From positions 1 to 37,661 of the forward strand of contig PHDM01000020.1 in NCBI GenBank assembly GCA_002840985.1: a DNA stretch of 37,661 bases, in the 5' to 3' direction. Numbering within the stretch: position 1 is the first letter of the stretch; the number at the start of each line of letters is the position of its first letter. Below, in pieces: positions 8,812-17,208 of the stretch. The position numbers and the translations under genes are program-made. A model generated the notes under the pieces. It made no database searches, was not told the origin of the DNA, and was given only the letters and a program-made list of their open reading frames with translations. The DNA comes from Bacteroidetes bacterium HGW-Bacteroidetes-17. GTDB lineage: Bacteria > Bacteroidota > Bacteroidia > Bacteroidales > GCA-2711565.

Positions 8812-10275
8812 ATGCTTTCAGCTACGACCAAATATTATCGCGTTTTTTTCGTAATTCCGATCGCTGTTCTACTCTTTTTGTCTTCCTGTAAAAAAGACAA
8901 ATTTACTGATATTCCGACAGGACAAGCACTCAGTTTTTCGAATGATTCTATTGTCTTTGATACCGTTTTTACCACCATCGGGTCAATCACAAAACAACTC
9001 AAAGTTTACAATAATTCTGCTAATAAAGTATTGATCAAATCGATAGAATTAGCAGGAGGTGAAGCTTCTGCATATCGCCTAAACATTGATGGTGTAGCAG
9101 CTTTAAAAATAGAAGACATTGAACTTGACGGAGGCGATAGCCTTTATATTTTCATAAAGGTCCTTATCGATCCGAACAACATAAACAGCCCATTTGTAGT
9201 TTCCGATCAATTAAGATTTAATACGGATCTAAATTTTCAAATTATTTCATTGGTGGCCTGGGGCCAGAATGCAAATTACATCATCGCGAATCAGAATATT
9301 CCGGGACTTCCCCCTTTTCGGATTGTGGCTCCTGAGAATTCAAAAGTTCAATGGAAGAGCACGAGACCCTATCTTATTTATGGTCATGCAGTGGTTGATT
9401 CAGGTGCAGTGTTACAAATTGATAAAGGGGCAAAAATACATTTTCATAATAATTCGGGCCTTTGGGTTTATAAAGGCGGCAGTATAAAAGTAAACGGAAC
9501 ACTTGAAGATCCTGTTATTTTTGCCGGTGATCGTTTAGACGAAGATTATCGGGATTTACCCGGACAATGGGATCGAATCTTGATCAATGAGGGTAGTGTA
9601 AATAATGAGATCAATTATGCCATCATCAAAAATGGGTTTATTGGTATTCAGGCTGAAACACTTGACAACCCAATGGGCAACTCCTTAATTCTTAAGAATA
9701 CAAGGATATCAAATATGAGCGGGGTAGGTATTTTGGCAAGAAATTATCAAATTGCAGCAAGTAATAATTTAGTGACCAATTGCGGAAATTATTTGCTTTC
9801 GTTAACAATGGGCGGGAAGTATAGTTTTATACATTCAACTTTTGCGAATTACTGGACCTCAACGGTTCGCCAAACACCATCTCTGTATTTAAACAATTAT
9901 CTTAAAGATGAAGAAGGAAATATATCTGTTCATGAATTTGAAGCCTCTTTTGGAAATTGCATTATCGACGGAAGAGAGAATGATGAATTGTTAATAGACT
10001 TTGTGAACGCAAGCAATCCAATATTAAAATTTGATCACAATTCGTTGAAAACACAATTGAACATCCTAAATGATGATCGTTTTATTCAGTGTATCACAAA
10101 TCCTGATTCACTTTTTTTCGACCTTCAAAATTTGAATTTCCAATTAAGAAACCTATCTCCGGCCATTGATAAAGGCTCAACATTTATTGCAACACAAGCC
10201 CCTTTCGACATACTTGGTATTCAAAGAACCGAAAATCCTGATTTAGGCGTTTTCGAATTTAAAATCCAAAATTGA
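8812..10275 (+). CDS. Lipoprotein with right-handed beta-helix fold, unknown ligand
   Basis: The 487-residue protein has a lipoprotein signal peptide with lipobox LSSC (Cys26), followed by KKDKF. No Asp follows the Cys, and surface export in this phylum depends on other nearby residues. Residues 30-160 look like an immunoglobulin-like or abnormal-spindle-like beta domain (DTVFTTIGSITKQLKVYNNS). Residues 185-400 carry repeated short strands and Asn-rich turns typical of parallel beta-helices (HFHNNSGLWVYKGGSIKVNG). The C-terminus (LRNLSPAIDKGST, later NPDLGVFEF) resembles the choice-of-anchor-Q type domain. Substrate and role are unknown; carbohydrate or surface binding is a guess from fold. 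The stop codon abuts the convergent symporter gene with no intervening base. Confidence 0.8.
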   Translation: MLSATTKYYRVFFVIPIAVLLFLSSCKKDKFTDIPTGQALSFSNDSIVFDTVFTTIGSITKQLKVYNNSANKVLIKSIELAGGEASAYRLNIDGVAALKIEDIELDGGDSLYIFIKVLIDPNNINSPFVVSDQLRFNTDLNFQIISLVAWGQNANYIIANQNIPGLPPFRIVAPENSKVQWKSTRPYLIYGHAVVDSGAVLQIDKGAKIHFHNNSGLWVYKGGSIKVNGTLEDPVIFAGDRLDEDYRDLPGQWDRILINEGSVNNEINYAIIKNGFIGIQAETLDNPMGNSLILKNTRISNMSGVGILARNYQIAASNNLVTNCGNYLLSLTMGGKYSFIHSTFANYWTSTVRQTPSLYLNNYLKDEEGNISVHEFEASFGNCIIDGRENDELLIDFVNASNPILKFDHNSLKTQLNILNDDRFIQCITNPDSLFFDLQNLNFQLRNLSPAIDKGSTFIATQAPFDILGIQRTENPDLGVFEFKIQN

Positions 10276-11898
10276 TTACCAGAACAACAGGTACAGCACC
10301 ATTACAATCACACTTAGAAAGATAGCCAGCACATTAAATCTGATATCTGTTTTAAACATGCTTCTTTTCAACTCAAGGCCTTTGGCTTGTGGTTGTTTAT
10401 CAGTATAACTTATAATGACCGCAACAAGGGCCAGCATCAAAAAAACCAGTCCCATGCGGTCAATGAAAGGGATTTCGGGCAATAATATTTTGAATAAAAA
10501 TGAAAGCGGAATGGTTAAGATGGCAACGGAGAGTGCTGCGTTTGAAGTAATCCTTTTCCAAAAAAGCCCAAAACAAAAGATGACAACTACCCCGGGAGTT
10601 ACGAAGCCCGTAAACTCCTGGATATATTGAAAGGCCTGATCGAGATTGCCAAGCAATGGCTGTGCCGATAATACGGCAACGACCAATGCAACAAAACTCG
10701 TAATTCGCCCCACGCTTACCATTTTTGTATCAGAAACATTTTTATTAATAAATTTTTTGTAGATATCCATGGTAAAAATGGTAGAAGTTGAATTAAGCAT
10801 AGAAGCCAGGGAGGAAACGATCGCGGCAGCCAGGGCTGCAAAGGCTAGACCTTTAATCCCGGCAGGTACATAATTATGTAACAACCAGGGATAAGCCTTA
10901 TCAGAAGGATCAATTACCCCGCTTCCATTTGTAAGCACAAACGCTGCAATTCCCGGAATAACCACGATTAATGGAATTAATATTTTCAGATAACCAGCAA
11001 AAATAACCCCTCGTTGGGCCTCTTTTATGCTTTTAGCGGCCAATCCTCGCTGAATGATATATTGATTAAATCCCCAATATGATAAATTCGCTATCCACAT
11101 TCCCCCTAACAAAACACTAATGCCCGGCAAATCCATAAAAGCATCTTTCAATCCCCCTTTTCCATCAGGGATCAATAATTCACCTTCATGCAAAATCATA
11201 TTGAATTTTTCAGGAGCTTGTTCGAGTAAAACTTTGAAACCTGCAATAAATCCGTGCCCATCCGACACGGCATCTAAAGCCAGAAATGTAGTTACCAATC
11301 CCCCTCCAATTAAAAACACAACCTGGACTACATCTGTCCATGCGACAGCCTTTAATCCACCATAAATAGAATAAACTGCTGCAAAAATTGCTAAACCCAT
11401 GATTGCATAATTCATCGGAATACCCATGATGGTTTCCATTGCGAGTGCTCCCAGGTACAAAACAGATGTCAGATTGACGAATACATAAACTACTAACCAG
11501 AATGAAGCCATTGCAGTACGCACCCTCCCATCGTAACGCATTTCTAAAAACTGGGGCATGGTATAAATTTTCTTTTCAAGAAAAACAGGTAAAAAATACT
11601 TCCCAACAATAATCAAGGTAATGGCAGCCATCCATTCGTACGAGGCAATCCCCAAACCAATTGCATACCCCGAACCCGACATCCCGATCATTTGCTCAGC
11701 AGAAATGTTAGCCGCGATCAATGAAGCTCCGATGGCCCACCATGGCAATGATTTATCTGCCAGAAAATAATCCTGAGCCGTTTTTTTGGTTCCTTTCTTT
11801 GTCCTTGAAACCCATAGCCCGATGAAAATAATTAAAAAACAGTAGGAGATAAAAACAATATAATCCAGAGATGAAAAGCCTTGGTTCGACATATGCAT
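10276..11898 (-). CDS. Sodium:solute symporter (SSS family, SGLT-like)
   Basis: This inner-membrane cotransporter of the SLC5/SSS family uses the sodium gradient to import a sugar-like or other organic solute. It has roughly 14 predicted membrane segments. Characteristic sequence includes LPWWAIGASLIAANISAEQM in the first helices and the GLKAVAWTDVVQ motif near residue 190. I chose the ATG at 11898 (MHMSNQGF), giving 540 residues. A longer frame from 11958 exists, but its start codon lies in the loop of a perfect 8-bp inverted repeat and its extra residues do not look like a transporter N-terminus. An ATG at 11892 is equally possible. The substrate cannot be told from sequence, and no catabolic genes are adjacent. 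Confidence 0.93.
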   Translation of the reverse strand: MHMSNQGFSSLDYIVFISYCFLIIFIGLWVSRTKKGTKKTAQDYFLADKSLPWWAIGASLIAANISAEQMIGMSGSGYAIGLGIASYEWMAAITLIIVGKYFLPVFLEKKIYTMPQFLEMRYDGRVRTAMASFWLVVYVFVNLTSVLYLGALAMETIMGIPMNYAIMGLAIFAAVYSIYGGLKAVAWTDVVQVVFLIGGGLVTTFLALDAVSDGHGFIAGFKVLLEQAPEKFNMILHEGELLIPDGKGGLKDAFMDLPGISVLLGGMWIANLSYWGFNQYIIQRGLAAKSIKEAQRGVIFAGYLKILIPLIVVIPGIAAFVLTNGSGVIDPSDKAYPWLLHNYVPAGIKGLAFAALAAAIVSSLASMLNSTSTIFTMDIYKKFINKNVSDTKMVSVGRITSFVALVVAVLSAQPLLGNLDQAFQYIQEFTGFVTPGVVVIFCFGLFWKRITSNAALSVAILTIPLSFLFKILLPEIPFIDRMGLVFLMLALVAVIISYTDKQPQAKGLELKRSMFKTDIRFNVLAIFLSVIVMVLYLLFW

Positions 11899-11946
11899 AT
11901 CATATAAATAATTAACCCGCAAATTAATAAAAATATCATCCCAAAT

Positions 11947-11966
11947 AATAGGAAGCATTTCCTATT
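11947..11966. promoter_or_regulatory. Perfect inverted repeat upstream of the symporter gene
   Basis: AATAGGAA (11947-11954) and TTCCTATT (11959-11966) flank the four bases GCAT. The dyad lies about 50 bases upstream of the preferred symporter start and about 65 bases before the divergent VOC gene. It could be a dimeric-regulator operator serving either gene. The function is inferred from symmetry and position only. Confidence 0.4.
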
Positions 11967-12031
11967 TGATTAACTTTAACTCTAATTCATGATTGAATCT
12001 TTCATCATTCTATAATTTAAAATTAAAGCAT

Positions 12032-12475
12032 ATGAAATTCGTACATGTAAATATTATTTCCAGAGATTGGAAGAAATTAGCCGATTTTTATACCAAGGTA
12101 TTCGAATGTGTTCCGCTTTGGCCAGAAAGGGACCTGAGTGGTGATTGGATGGATAAAGCCACCTCGATTAAGGATGTTCATATTAGCGGAGTTCATTTAA
12201 GATTACCGGGATTTGAGGAAGGCAGCCCAACACTCGAGATATTCCAATACGACAATAATTCTTCAACCCACCCCAAGAAAATCAATACTGAAGGTTTATC
12301 CCATCTTGCTTTCAGAGTCGACGATGTACAAGTTATTTTAAAAAGAGCACTGGCAAATGGTGGTATTCAGGTTGGGGATTTAACTAAAAAAGAGATCAAA
12401 GGTCTTGGCACCATCACTTTCGTTTACCTTACCGACCCCGAAGGAAACATTGTTGAAGTCCAGAATTGGGCCTAA
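12032..12475 (+). CDS. VOC (glyoxalase/bleomycin-resistance) superfamily protein
   Basis: This single-copy VOC metalloprotein-like fold has 147 residues. The beta-alpha-beta-beta-beta modules begin at MKFVHVNIISRDW and again at GLSHLAFRVDDVQ. The C-terminal strand has FVYLTDPEGNIVEVQNW, the usual site of a glutamate ligand. Candidate metal ligands are His5, the His in LSHLAF and the Glu in IVEVQ. Members include glyoxalase I, methylmalonyl-CoA epimerase and dioxygenases, and the sequence does not select among them. The ATG at 12032 is preferred over an upstream in-frame TTG at 11993, which would add residues without similarity to the fold. It is divergent from the symporter gene. Confidence 0.88.
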   Translation: MKFVHVNIISRDWKKLADFYTKVFECVPLWPERDLSGDWMDKATSIKDVHISGVHLRLPGFEEGSPTLEIFQYDNNSSTHPKKINTEGLSHLAFRVDDVQVILKRALANGGIQVGDLTKKEIKGLGTITFVYLTDPEGNIVEVQNWA

Positions 12476-12521
12476 ATTTATTGTGAATAATTTTTAATAA
12501 CTTCTCTCTTGTTTCGGAATG

Positions 12522-12565
12522 CTTAATATAAATTTAACATTAATTTAACCGAATCTTAATATTAA
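12522..12565 (+). promoter_or_regulatory. Pho-box-like array of four 11-bp direct repeats upstream of the phosphate transporter
   Basis: Four octamers, CTTAATAT, TTTAACAT, TTTAACCG and CTTAATAT, begin at 12522, 12533, 12544 and 12555. Each is separated by three A/T-rich bases, giving an exact 11-bp period. This resembles PhoB-type sites and especially the cyanobacterial YTTAACCT-N3 arrays. The array ends about 65 bases before the PiT start, a sensible place for an activator. Whether the organism's PhoB recognises it is an inference, and the AT-rich background raises the chance of coincidence. Confidence 0.5.
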
Positions 12566-12629
12566 AGTTATTAATAAGATAATCAGATAGATAATTGTTC
12601 AATTCAAGGGTTTTACTAATAAAAGGATT

Positions 12630-14882
12630 ATGATAACAGTGTACATTGTACTGATAGGAGTACTATTCCTACTTGCGATTTCAGATTTAATAGTTGGTGT
12701 CAGCAATGATGCCGTTAACTTTTTAAATTCGGCAATAGGTTCAAAGGCTGCTCCATTTAAGATCATCATGCTGGTAGCTGCAGTAGGGATATTGGTTGGT
12801 GCCACTTTCTCTGGTGGGATGATGGAAGTTGCCCGAAAAGGGATTTTCCATCCTCAGCAATTTTATTTTGCTGAAATTATCATCATCTTTTTGGCAGTAA
12901 TGATTACAGACGTCATACTTTTGGATTTATTTAACACTTACGGACTGCCTACTTCAACAACTGTTTCCATCGTCTTTGAATTACTGGGAGCCGCAGTGGC
13001 AGTATCCATTATCAAAATTTACGGAATGCCTGAAGGATCAAAGGATATAAGCGTTTACATTAATTCGGGTAAGGCACTCGGTATTATATCCGGTATCTTG
13101 CTATCCGTCGTGATTGCATTTTCCGTCGGGGCCATCGTACAATATATTACCCGTATCATCTTTACTTTTAACTACAAAAAAAGGCTGAACTATTTTGGAG
13201 GACTTTGGGGAGGCTTCGCAATTACAGCGATCATCTATTTTATATTAATTAAAGGGGCAAAAGGCGCTACGTTTATGAGTGATGAAACTCAGGATTTTAT
13301 TCACAATAACTCCAATTTAATACTTACCGTAAGTTTTATTTCATGGTCATTACTCTTACAAATATTACATTGGGCCTTCAAATTCAATATCTTAAAACTG
13401 ATTGTTTTGGTTGGTACCTTTGCCTTGGCAATGGCATTTGCAGGGAATGATTTGGTAAACTTTATTGGTGTTCCGCTTGCCGGATTTGAGTCGTTTAAAG
13501 CATTTATCGCTCAACCTGGAGCTGATGCTGATCAATTCTTGATGACTTCACTGCAAGCATCTGTTAAAACACCAACTTTTTATTTATTAATGGCAGGAGC
13601 CATCATGGTTTTAACTTTATGGTTTTCAAAGAAGGCTAGAAATGTTGTAAAAACAACACTTGATTTAAGCAGACAAACTGAAGGTGTTGAAAGATTTGGA
13701 TCTTCAGGTTTATCAAGATCGATCGTTAGGGCAAGCTTAAATTTCGGTAAAACTTTCAGCAATATTGTTCCTGAAAAAATAAAAACCGGAATTGAAAAAC
13801 AATTTGAGCCATTAACAAGTGAAGTTAGCCATTCAATAGAAGATGCCCCTGCTTTTGACATGATCCGGGCCTCAGTGAATTTGGTAGTTGCCAGTATCCT
13901 AATATCATTCGCAACTTCATTAAAACTTCCCTTATCCACCACTTATGTCACATTTATGGTAGCAATGGGGAGTTCCTTGTCAGATAAAGCATGGGGAAGA
14001 GAAAGTGCAGTTTATAGAATTACCGGAGTATTAAGTGTTATTGGCGGCTGGTTCTTTACTGCACTTTCTGCTTTTACACTTGCATTTATAATGGCTCTCA
14101 TATTCTCTTATGCCGGAATATTCGGAATAGCCCTTATGGTTGCCATCGCAATAATTACGGTATATCGTACTCATCGAATCCATAAAAACAGGGAAACGAA
14201 AAAAGAGCTTACGAATCAGATAGAAGACATTGGCGAGAAGAATATTGTTCAGCGTTGTAATTTGACTGTTTCAACTATGCTTGTTGATGTGAACAATTAT
14301 TATCAGGAAATATTGGATGGTATTATTGCCGAAGACCTCAAACAGGTTAAGAAGGTAATGAAGGACATCAAGAAACTCAATATTGATACTAAAGAACTGA
14401 AAAATAGTTTAAGTGCCACCATTAGCAGGCTAAATGAAGATTCTATAGAATCAGGTCATTATTATGTACAAGTGATTGATTATCTAAGAGAATTGGCACA
14501 TAATATAACTTATATAAGCAACCCTTGTCATGATCATCTTAACAATAATCATAAAAGCCTCATTGATGTTCAGATCGAAGAATTAATGTTATTAAAGGAA
14601 AAGGTAAATGAGTTATTGATGACCATACAGGCTGTGATCCTTAAAAAAGAATACCAAAATATTGATCAGATTATTATCATGCAACATGAATTAATTGAGA
14701 TTATTGCCTCCAAAAACAAGAAGCAAATAAAACGAATTAAACGCATGGAAGTTGGAACAAAAAACAGCTTACTTTATCTGGCTATTTTAAGTGAGACTAA
14801 AAATTTACTTTTAAATGCAATCAATTTATTAAAATCGCAACGTGATTTTACGAAATACCACGAAAAAAAGAATCTTAAATAA
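12630..14882 (+). CDS. PiT-family inorganic phosphate transporter with C-terminal PhoU-like domain
   Basis: This inner-membrane low-affinity Pi (or metal-phosphate) symporter has 750 residues, much longer than minimal PiT proteins. The two inverted PiT signature motifs are present: GVSNDAVNF near residue 27 and AGNDLVNFIG near 270. Around ten to twelve membrane helices fill residues 1-515. After a basic linker (YRTHRIHKNRETKKEL) the last 230 residues are helical and soluble (YYQEILDGII, then YLRELAHNITYI), like the PhoU-like helical bundles of Bacteroidota PiT proteins. The fusion suggests direct gating or signalling on the transporter. A Pho-box-like array lies upstream and a strong bidirectional terminator downstream. 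Confidence 0.93.
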   Translation: MITVYIVLIGVLFLLAISDLIVGVSNDAVNFLNSAIGSKAAPFKIIMLVAAVGILVGATFSGGMMEVARKGIFHPQQFYFAEIIIIFLAVMITDVILLDLFNTYGLPTSTTVSIVFELLGAAVAVSIIKIYGMPEGSKDISVYINSGKALGIISGILLSVVIAFSVGAIVQYITRIIFTFNYKKRLNYFGGLWGGFAITAIIYFILIKGAKGATFMSDETQDFIHNNSNLILTVSFISWSLLLQILHWAFKFNILKLIVLVGTFALAMAFAGNDLVNFIGVPLAGFESFKAFIAQPGADADQFLMTSLQASVKTPTFYLLMAGAIMVLTLWFSKKARNVVKTTLDLSRQTEGVERFGSSGLSRSIVRASLNFGKTFSNIVPEKIKTGIEKQFEPLTSEVSHSIEDAPAFDMIRASVNLVVASILISFATSLKLPLSTTYVTFMVAMGSSLSDKAWGRESAVYRITGVLSVIGGWFFTALSAFTLAFIMALIFSYAGIFGIALMVAIAIITVYRTHRIHKNRETKKELTNQIEDIGEKNIVQRCNLTVSTMLVDVNNYYQEILDGIIAEDLKQVKKVMKDIKKLNIDTKELKNSLSATISRLNEDSIESGHYYVQVIDYLRELAHNITYISNPCHDHLNNNHKSLIDVQIEELMLLKEKVNELLMTIQAVILKKEYQNIDQIIIMQHELIEIIASKNKKQIKRIKRMEVGTKNSLLYLAILSETKNLLLNAINLLKSQRDFTKYHEKKNLK

Positions 14883-14906
14883 AGGTAAAAATTATTGGAA
14901 ATAAAA

Positions 14907-14945
14907 AAAGGCAGGTTGAAATTCAACAACCTGCCTTTACTTTTT
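14907..14945. terminator. Bidirectional intrinsic terminator between the phosphate transporter and prmC
   Basis: AAAGGCAGGTTG (14907-14918) pairs perfectly with CAACCTGCCTTT (14927-14938) across an eight-base loop. A-runs precede and T-runs follow, so it can serve both convergent genes. Confidence 0.92.
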
Positions 14946-14958
14946 TCTGAAGTTAATA

Positions 14959-15831
14959 TCAATTTTTTTTGGCTCGGATCAATCGATCTTTGCCATTTAT
15001 ATCTTTATAAATTTCTACGGATTTGAAACGCATTAACACAAGCATTTCTTTTGTTTCTCTTCCAAAGGCTTCATTTATTTCAAAATACAATGTTCCGTTT
15101 TTTGTTAAATGATTTTCACAGAATTGAGCTATTTTACGATAAAAAAGCAAGGGATCCTCATCCTTCACAAAAAGAGCATGTAAAGGTTCAAATTCCAATA
15201 CATTTTTCCTTATCAATTTCTTCTCCGATTCCCTTATATAAGGTGGATTACTGACTACAATTTCAAAAGTCCCTAAATCGTTCCACTTCTCCACATCTAA
15301 AATATCACATAAAATAAAATGGAGATCTGCATCATTTAGTTCTGCATTTTCCTTTGCCAATTTAAGCGCATTTTCAGAAATATCTAAACCATAAACATCA
15401 GTTGATCCAAGATTTTTTTTCAGGGCTATCCCTATACAACCACTCCCACAGCCGACATCTAAAATGCGTAATACTCCATTTTTCGCAATTTCTCTTTCAC
15501 AAATCAATTGCACTAATTCCTCAGTTTCAGGTCTTGGAATCAACACATGCTCATTCACCATAATTCTTAGATCCAAAAATTCAGTTTCACCAATTACATA
15601 TTGTAATGGTTTATTTAATAACAGTTCTTTTACTGCAAAATGGACCGTCAGCAATTCTGATTCGCTCAATCTTATTTCCTGCGATTTTATGAAATCGATT
15701 CTTTCATATTTGAAAAAATGGCCAATCAATTGATACATTATACTTTTACTTTCGAGCTCATCGTAGATTTTTGTAAGCTGGTCGGCATAGTATTTTAAAA
15801 CATCTTTCAATTTATTGCTTGACACTTTCAT
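14959..15831 (-). CDS. prmC: Peptide chain release factor N5-glutamine methyltransferase
   Basis: PrmC methylates the Gln of the GGQ motif in release factors RF1 and RF2 using S-adenosylmethionine. The 290-residue protein has the N-terminal helical domain (about 1-85), then LIPRPETEELV, the SAM-binding motif LDVGCGSGCIGIAL near residue 125, and the catalytic NPPY motif (VVSNPPYIRES) near 190 that positions the amide nitrogen. NPPY together with the PRPETE motif distinguishes PrmC from PrmB-like enzymes with reasonable confidence. The gene is divergent from the GT4 gene, with a 76-base intergenic region, and convergent with the phosphate transporter. Confidence 0.95.
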   Translation of the reverse strand: MKVSSNKLKDVLKYYADQLTKIYDELESKSIMYQLIGHFFKYERIDFIKSQEIRLSESELLTVHFAVKELLLNKPLQYVIGETEFLDLRIMVNEHVLIPRPETEELVQLICEREIAKNGVLRILDVGCGSGCIGIALKKNLGSTDVYGLDISENALKLAKENAELNDADLHFILCDILDVEKWNDLGTFEIVVSNPPYIRESEKKLIRKNVLEFEPLHALFVKDEDPLLFYRKIAQFCENHLTKNGTLYFEINEAFGRETKEMLVLMRFKSVEIYKDINGKDRLIRAKKN

Positions 15832-15855
15832 GCTCCGAAATTAGTCAATTTTTAG

Positions 15856-15863
15856 TACTTTTG
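15856..15863 (+). promoter_or_regulatory. Putative -7 element (TACTTTTG) for the GT4 gene
   Basis: It matches TAnnTTTG, 44 bases upstream of the ATG at 15908, in the short divergent region with prmC. No -33 box is seen at standard spacing. Confidence 0.42.
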
Positions 15864-15907
15864 GTTCTTTCAAAAACAAATCGAACAACTACTACAATAC
15901 TATTTTT

Positions 15908-17173
15908 ATGATGTTGAATAAAAAAATTAAGAGGATTGCCATGCTAAGTACCCACGGCTATTTTGACCCGATCCCACAATTGGGCAGGACCGATACCGGA
16001 GGACAAGTTGTATATGTTTTAGAATTGGCAAAAGCGATCTCAAAACTTGGAATTAAAGTAGACATCTATACGCGTTGGTTTGAGGAAGATAAAAAGCAGG
16101 TTGACCCGGTTCCATCCTACCCGGATGTCAATGTCATTCGAATAAAAGCCGGGCTCTGGGAATTTATCCCTAAAGAGTTCATTTATGATGTATTACCTGA
16201 ACTGACTGAAAACATGATTAGTTATATCAGGCAAAATAAACTGGATTACGATTTTTATCATGGTCATTATGTTGACGCTGGAATTGTCACTCTCGAAGTG
16301 GCAAAAGCATTCCATAAACCTAGCTTCTTCACGGCCCACTCATTGGGTGCGTGGAAAAAAGATCAAATGGGCGGTGATCCAGCTGAAATGGAAAAGAAAT
16401 TCAATTTTCAACATCGTATTCAGGAAGAAATGAGGATTTTCAAAAATGTGAATGCTCAAACGGTTACTTCGATAGTTCAGATGGAGAAACTGGAAGCACT
16501 GTATCATTTTAAACCAACAAATATCATCGATATACCACCCGGAGTAGACATTCACACTTATCAACTTCCAACTCAGGAATTGCTTGAACAAAAAACAGGC
16601 TTACCTCAAAAATATGTGTTTTGCATCAGTCGTATCGACACCAATAAGGGCCATGATTTTTTATTACACGCTTTTGATATAGTCAGAAAAAAAATAGCAG
16701 ATATTGACCTTGTAATTGGAGGCGGATCTCCTAATCCAAAACAAAGAGAAATTGAGCTATATCAAAAAATGAAAGATATCATCAGTGATAAAGGGATGAA
16801 CGGACGCGTTCGTTTAATTGGTTATGTGCCAGATGAGTTGATGCCTGTTTATTACCAGCAATCAGAAATGTTTGTGTTGCCTTCATTATTTGAACCGTTT
16901 GGAATGACAGCTCAGGAAGCGATGGCTTGTGGAAAAGCAGTAATTGCCTCTAAATTTGGCGGAATCAGAAATGTAATTGAGCATGGTGAAAATGGATTAT
17001 TAGTTGATCCATCAAACAGCAGTGAATTTGCAGATGCCATGATCAGACTTCTCAAAAATCCGGAAAGGACGAAAGCAATTGGCAAAAATGCGTATAAAAC
17101 TGTTCAGGAGCATTTTAGTTGGGAAGCCATCGCATTACGCTTTCTTGATTTTTTTAAGCAGTATATAAATTAG
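15908..17173 (+). CDS. GT4-family glycosyltransferase, sucrose-synthase/mannosylfructose-phosphate-synthase-like
   Basis: This is a 421-residue GT-B retaining glycosyltransferase. The N-terminal motif LGRTDTGGQVVYVLELA (about 20-36) is the GGQ-type acceptor loop shared by sucrose synthases, sucrose-phosphate synthases and mannosylfructose-phosphate synthases. The donor domain has ISRIDTNKGHDFLL near 240 and the retaining E-X7-E motif EPFGMTAQE at Glu329 and Glu337. It probably moves glucose or mannose from a nucleotide sugar to a sugar or sugar phosphate. No partner sugar-phosphate phosphatase is adjacent, so the product (compatible solute or other glycoside) is unresolved. The next gene is an EamA transporter 35 bases downstream, possibly co-transcribed. 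Confidence 0.88.
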   Translation: MMLNKKIKRIAMLSTHGYFDPIPQLGRTDTGGQVVYVLELAKAISKLGIKVDIYTRWFEEDKKQVDPVPSYPDVNVIRIKAGLWEFIPKEFIYDVLPELTENMISYIRQNKLDYDFYHGHYVDAGIVTLEVAKAFHKPSFFTAHSLGAWKKDQMGGDPAEMEKKFNFQHRIQEEMRIFKNVNAQTVTSIVQMEKLEALYHFKPTNIIDIPPGVDIHTYQLPTQELLEQKTGLPQKYVFCISRIDTNKGHDFLLHAFDIVRKKIADIDLVIGGGSPNPKQREIELYQKMKDIISDKGMNGRVRLIGYVPDELMPVYYQQSEMFVLPSLFEPFGMTAQEAMACGKAVIASKFGGIRNVIEHGENGLLVDPSNSSEFADAMIRLLKNPERTKAIGKNAYKTVQEHFSWEAIALRFLDFFKQYIN

Positions 17174-17208
17174 CTCAGTTAAAATAACGGTGTAGAATTT
17201 TATTCAAG

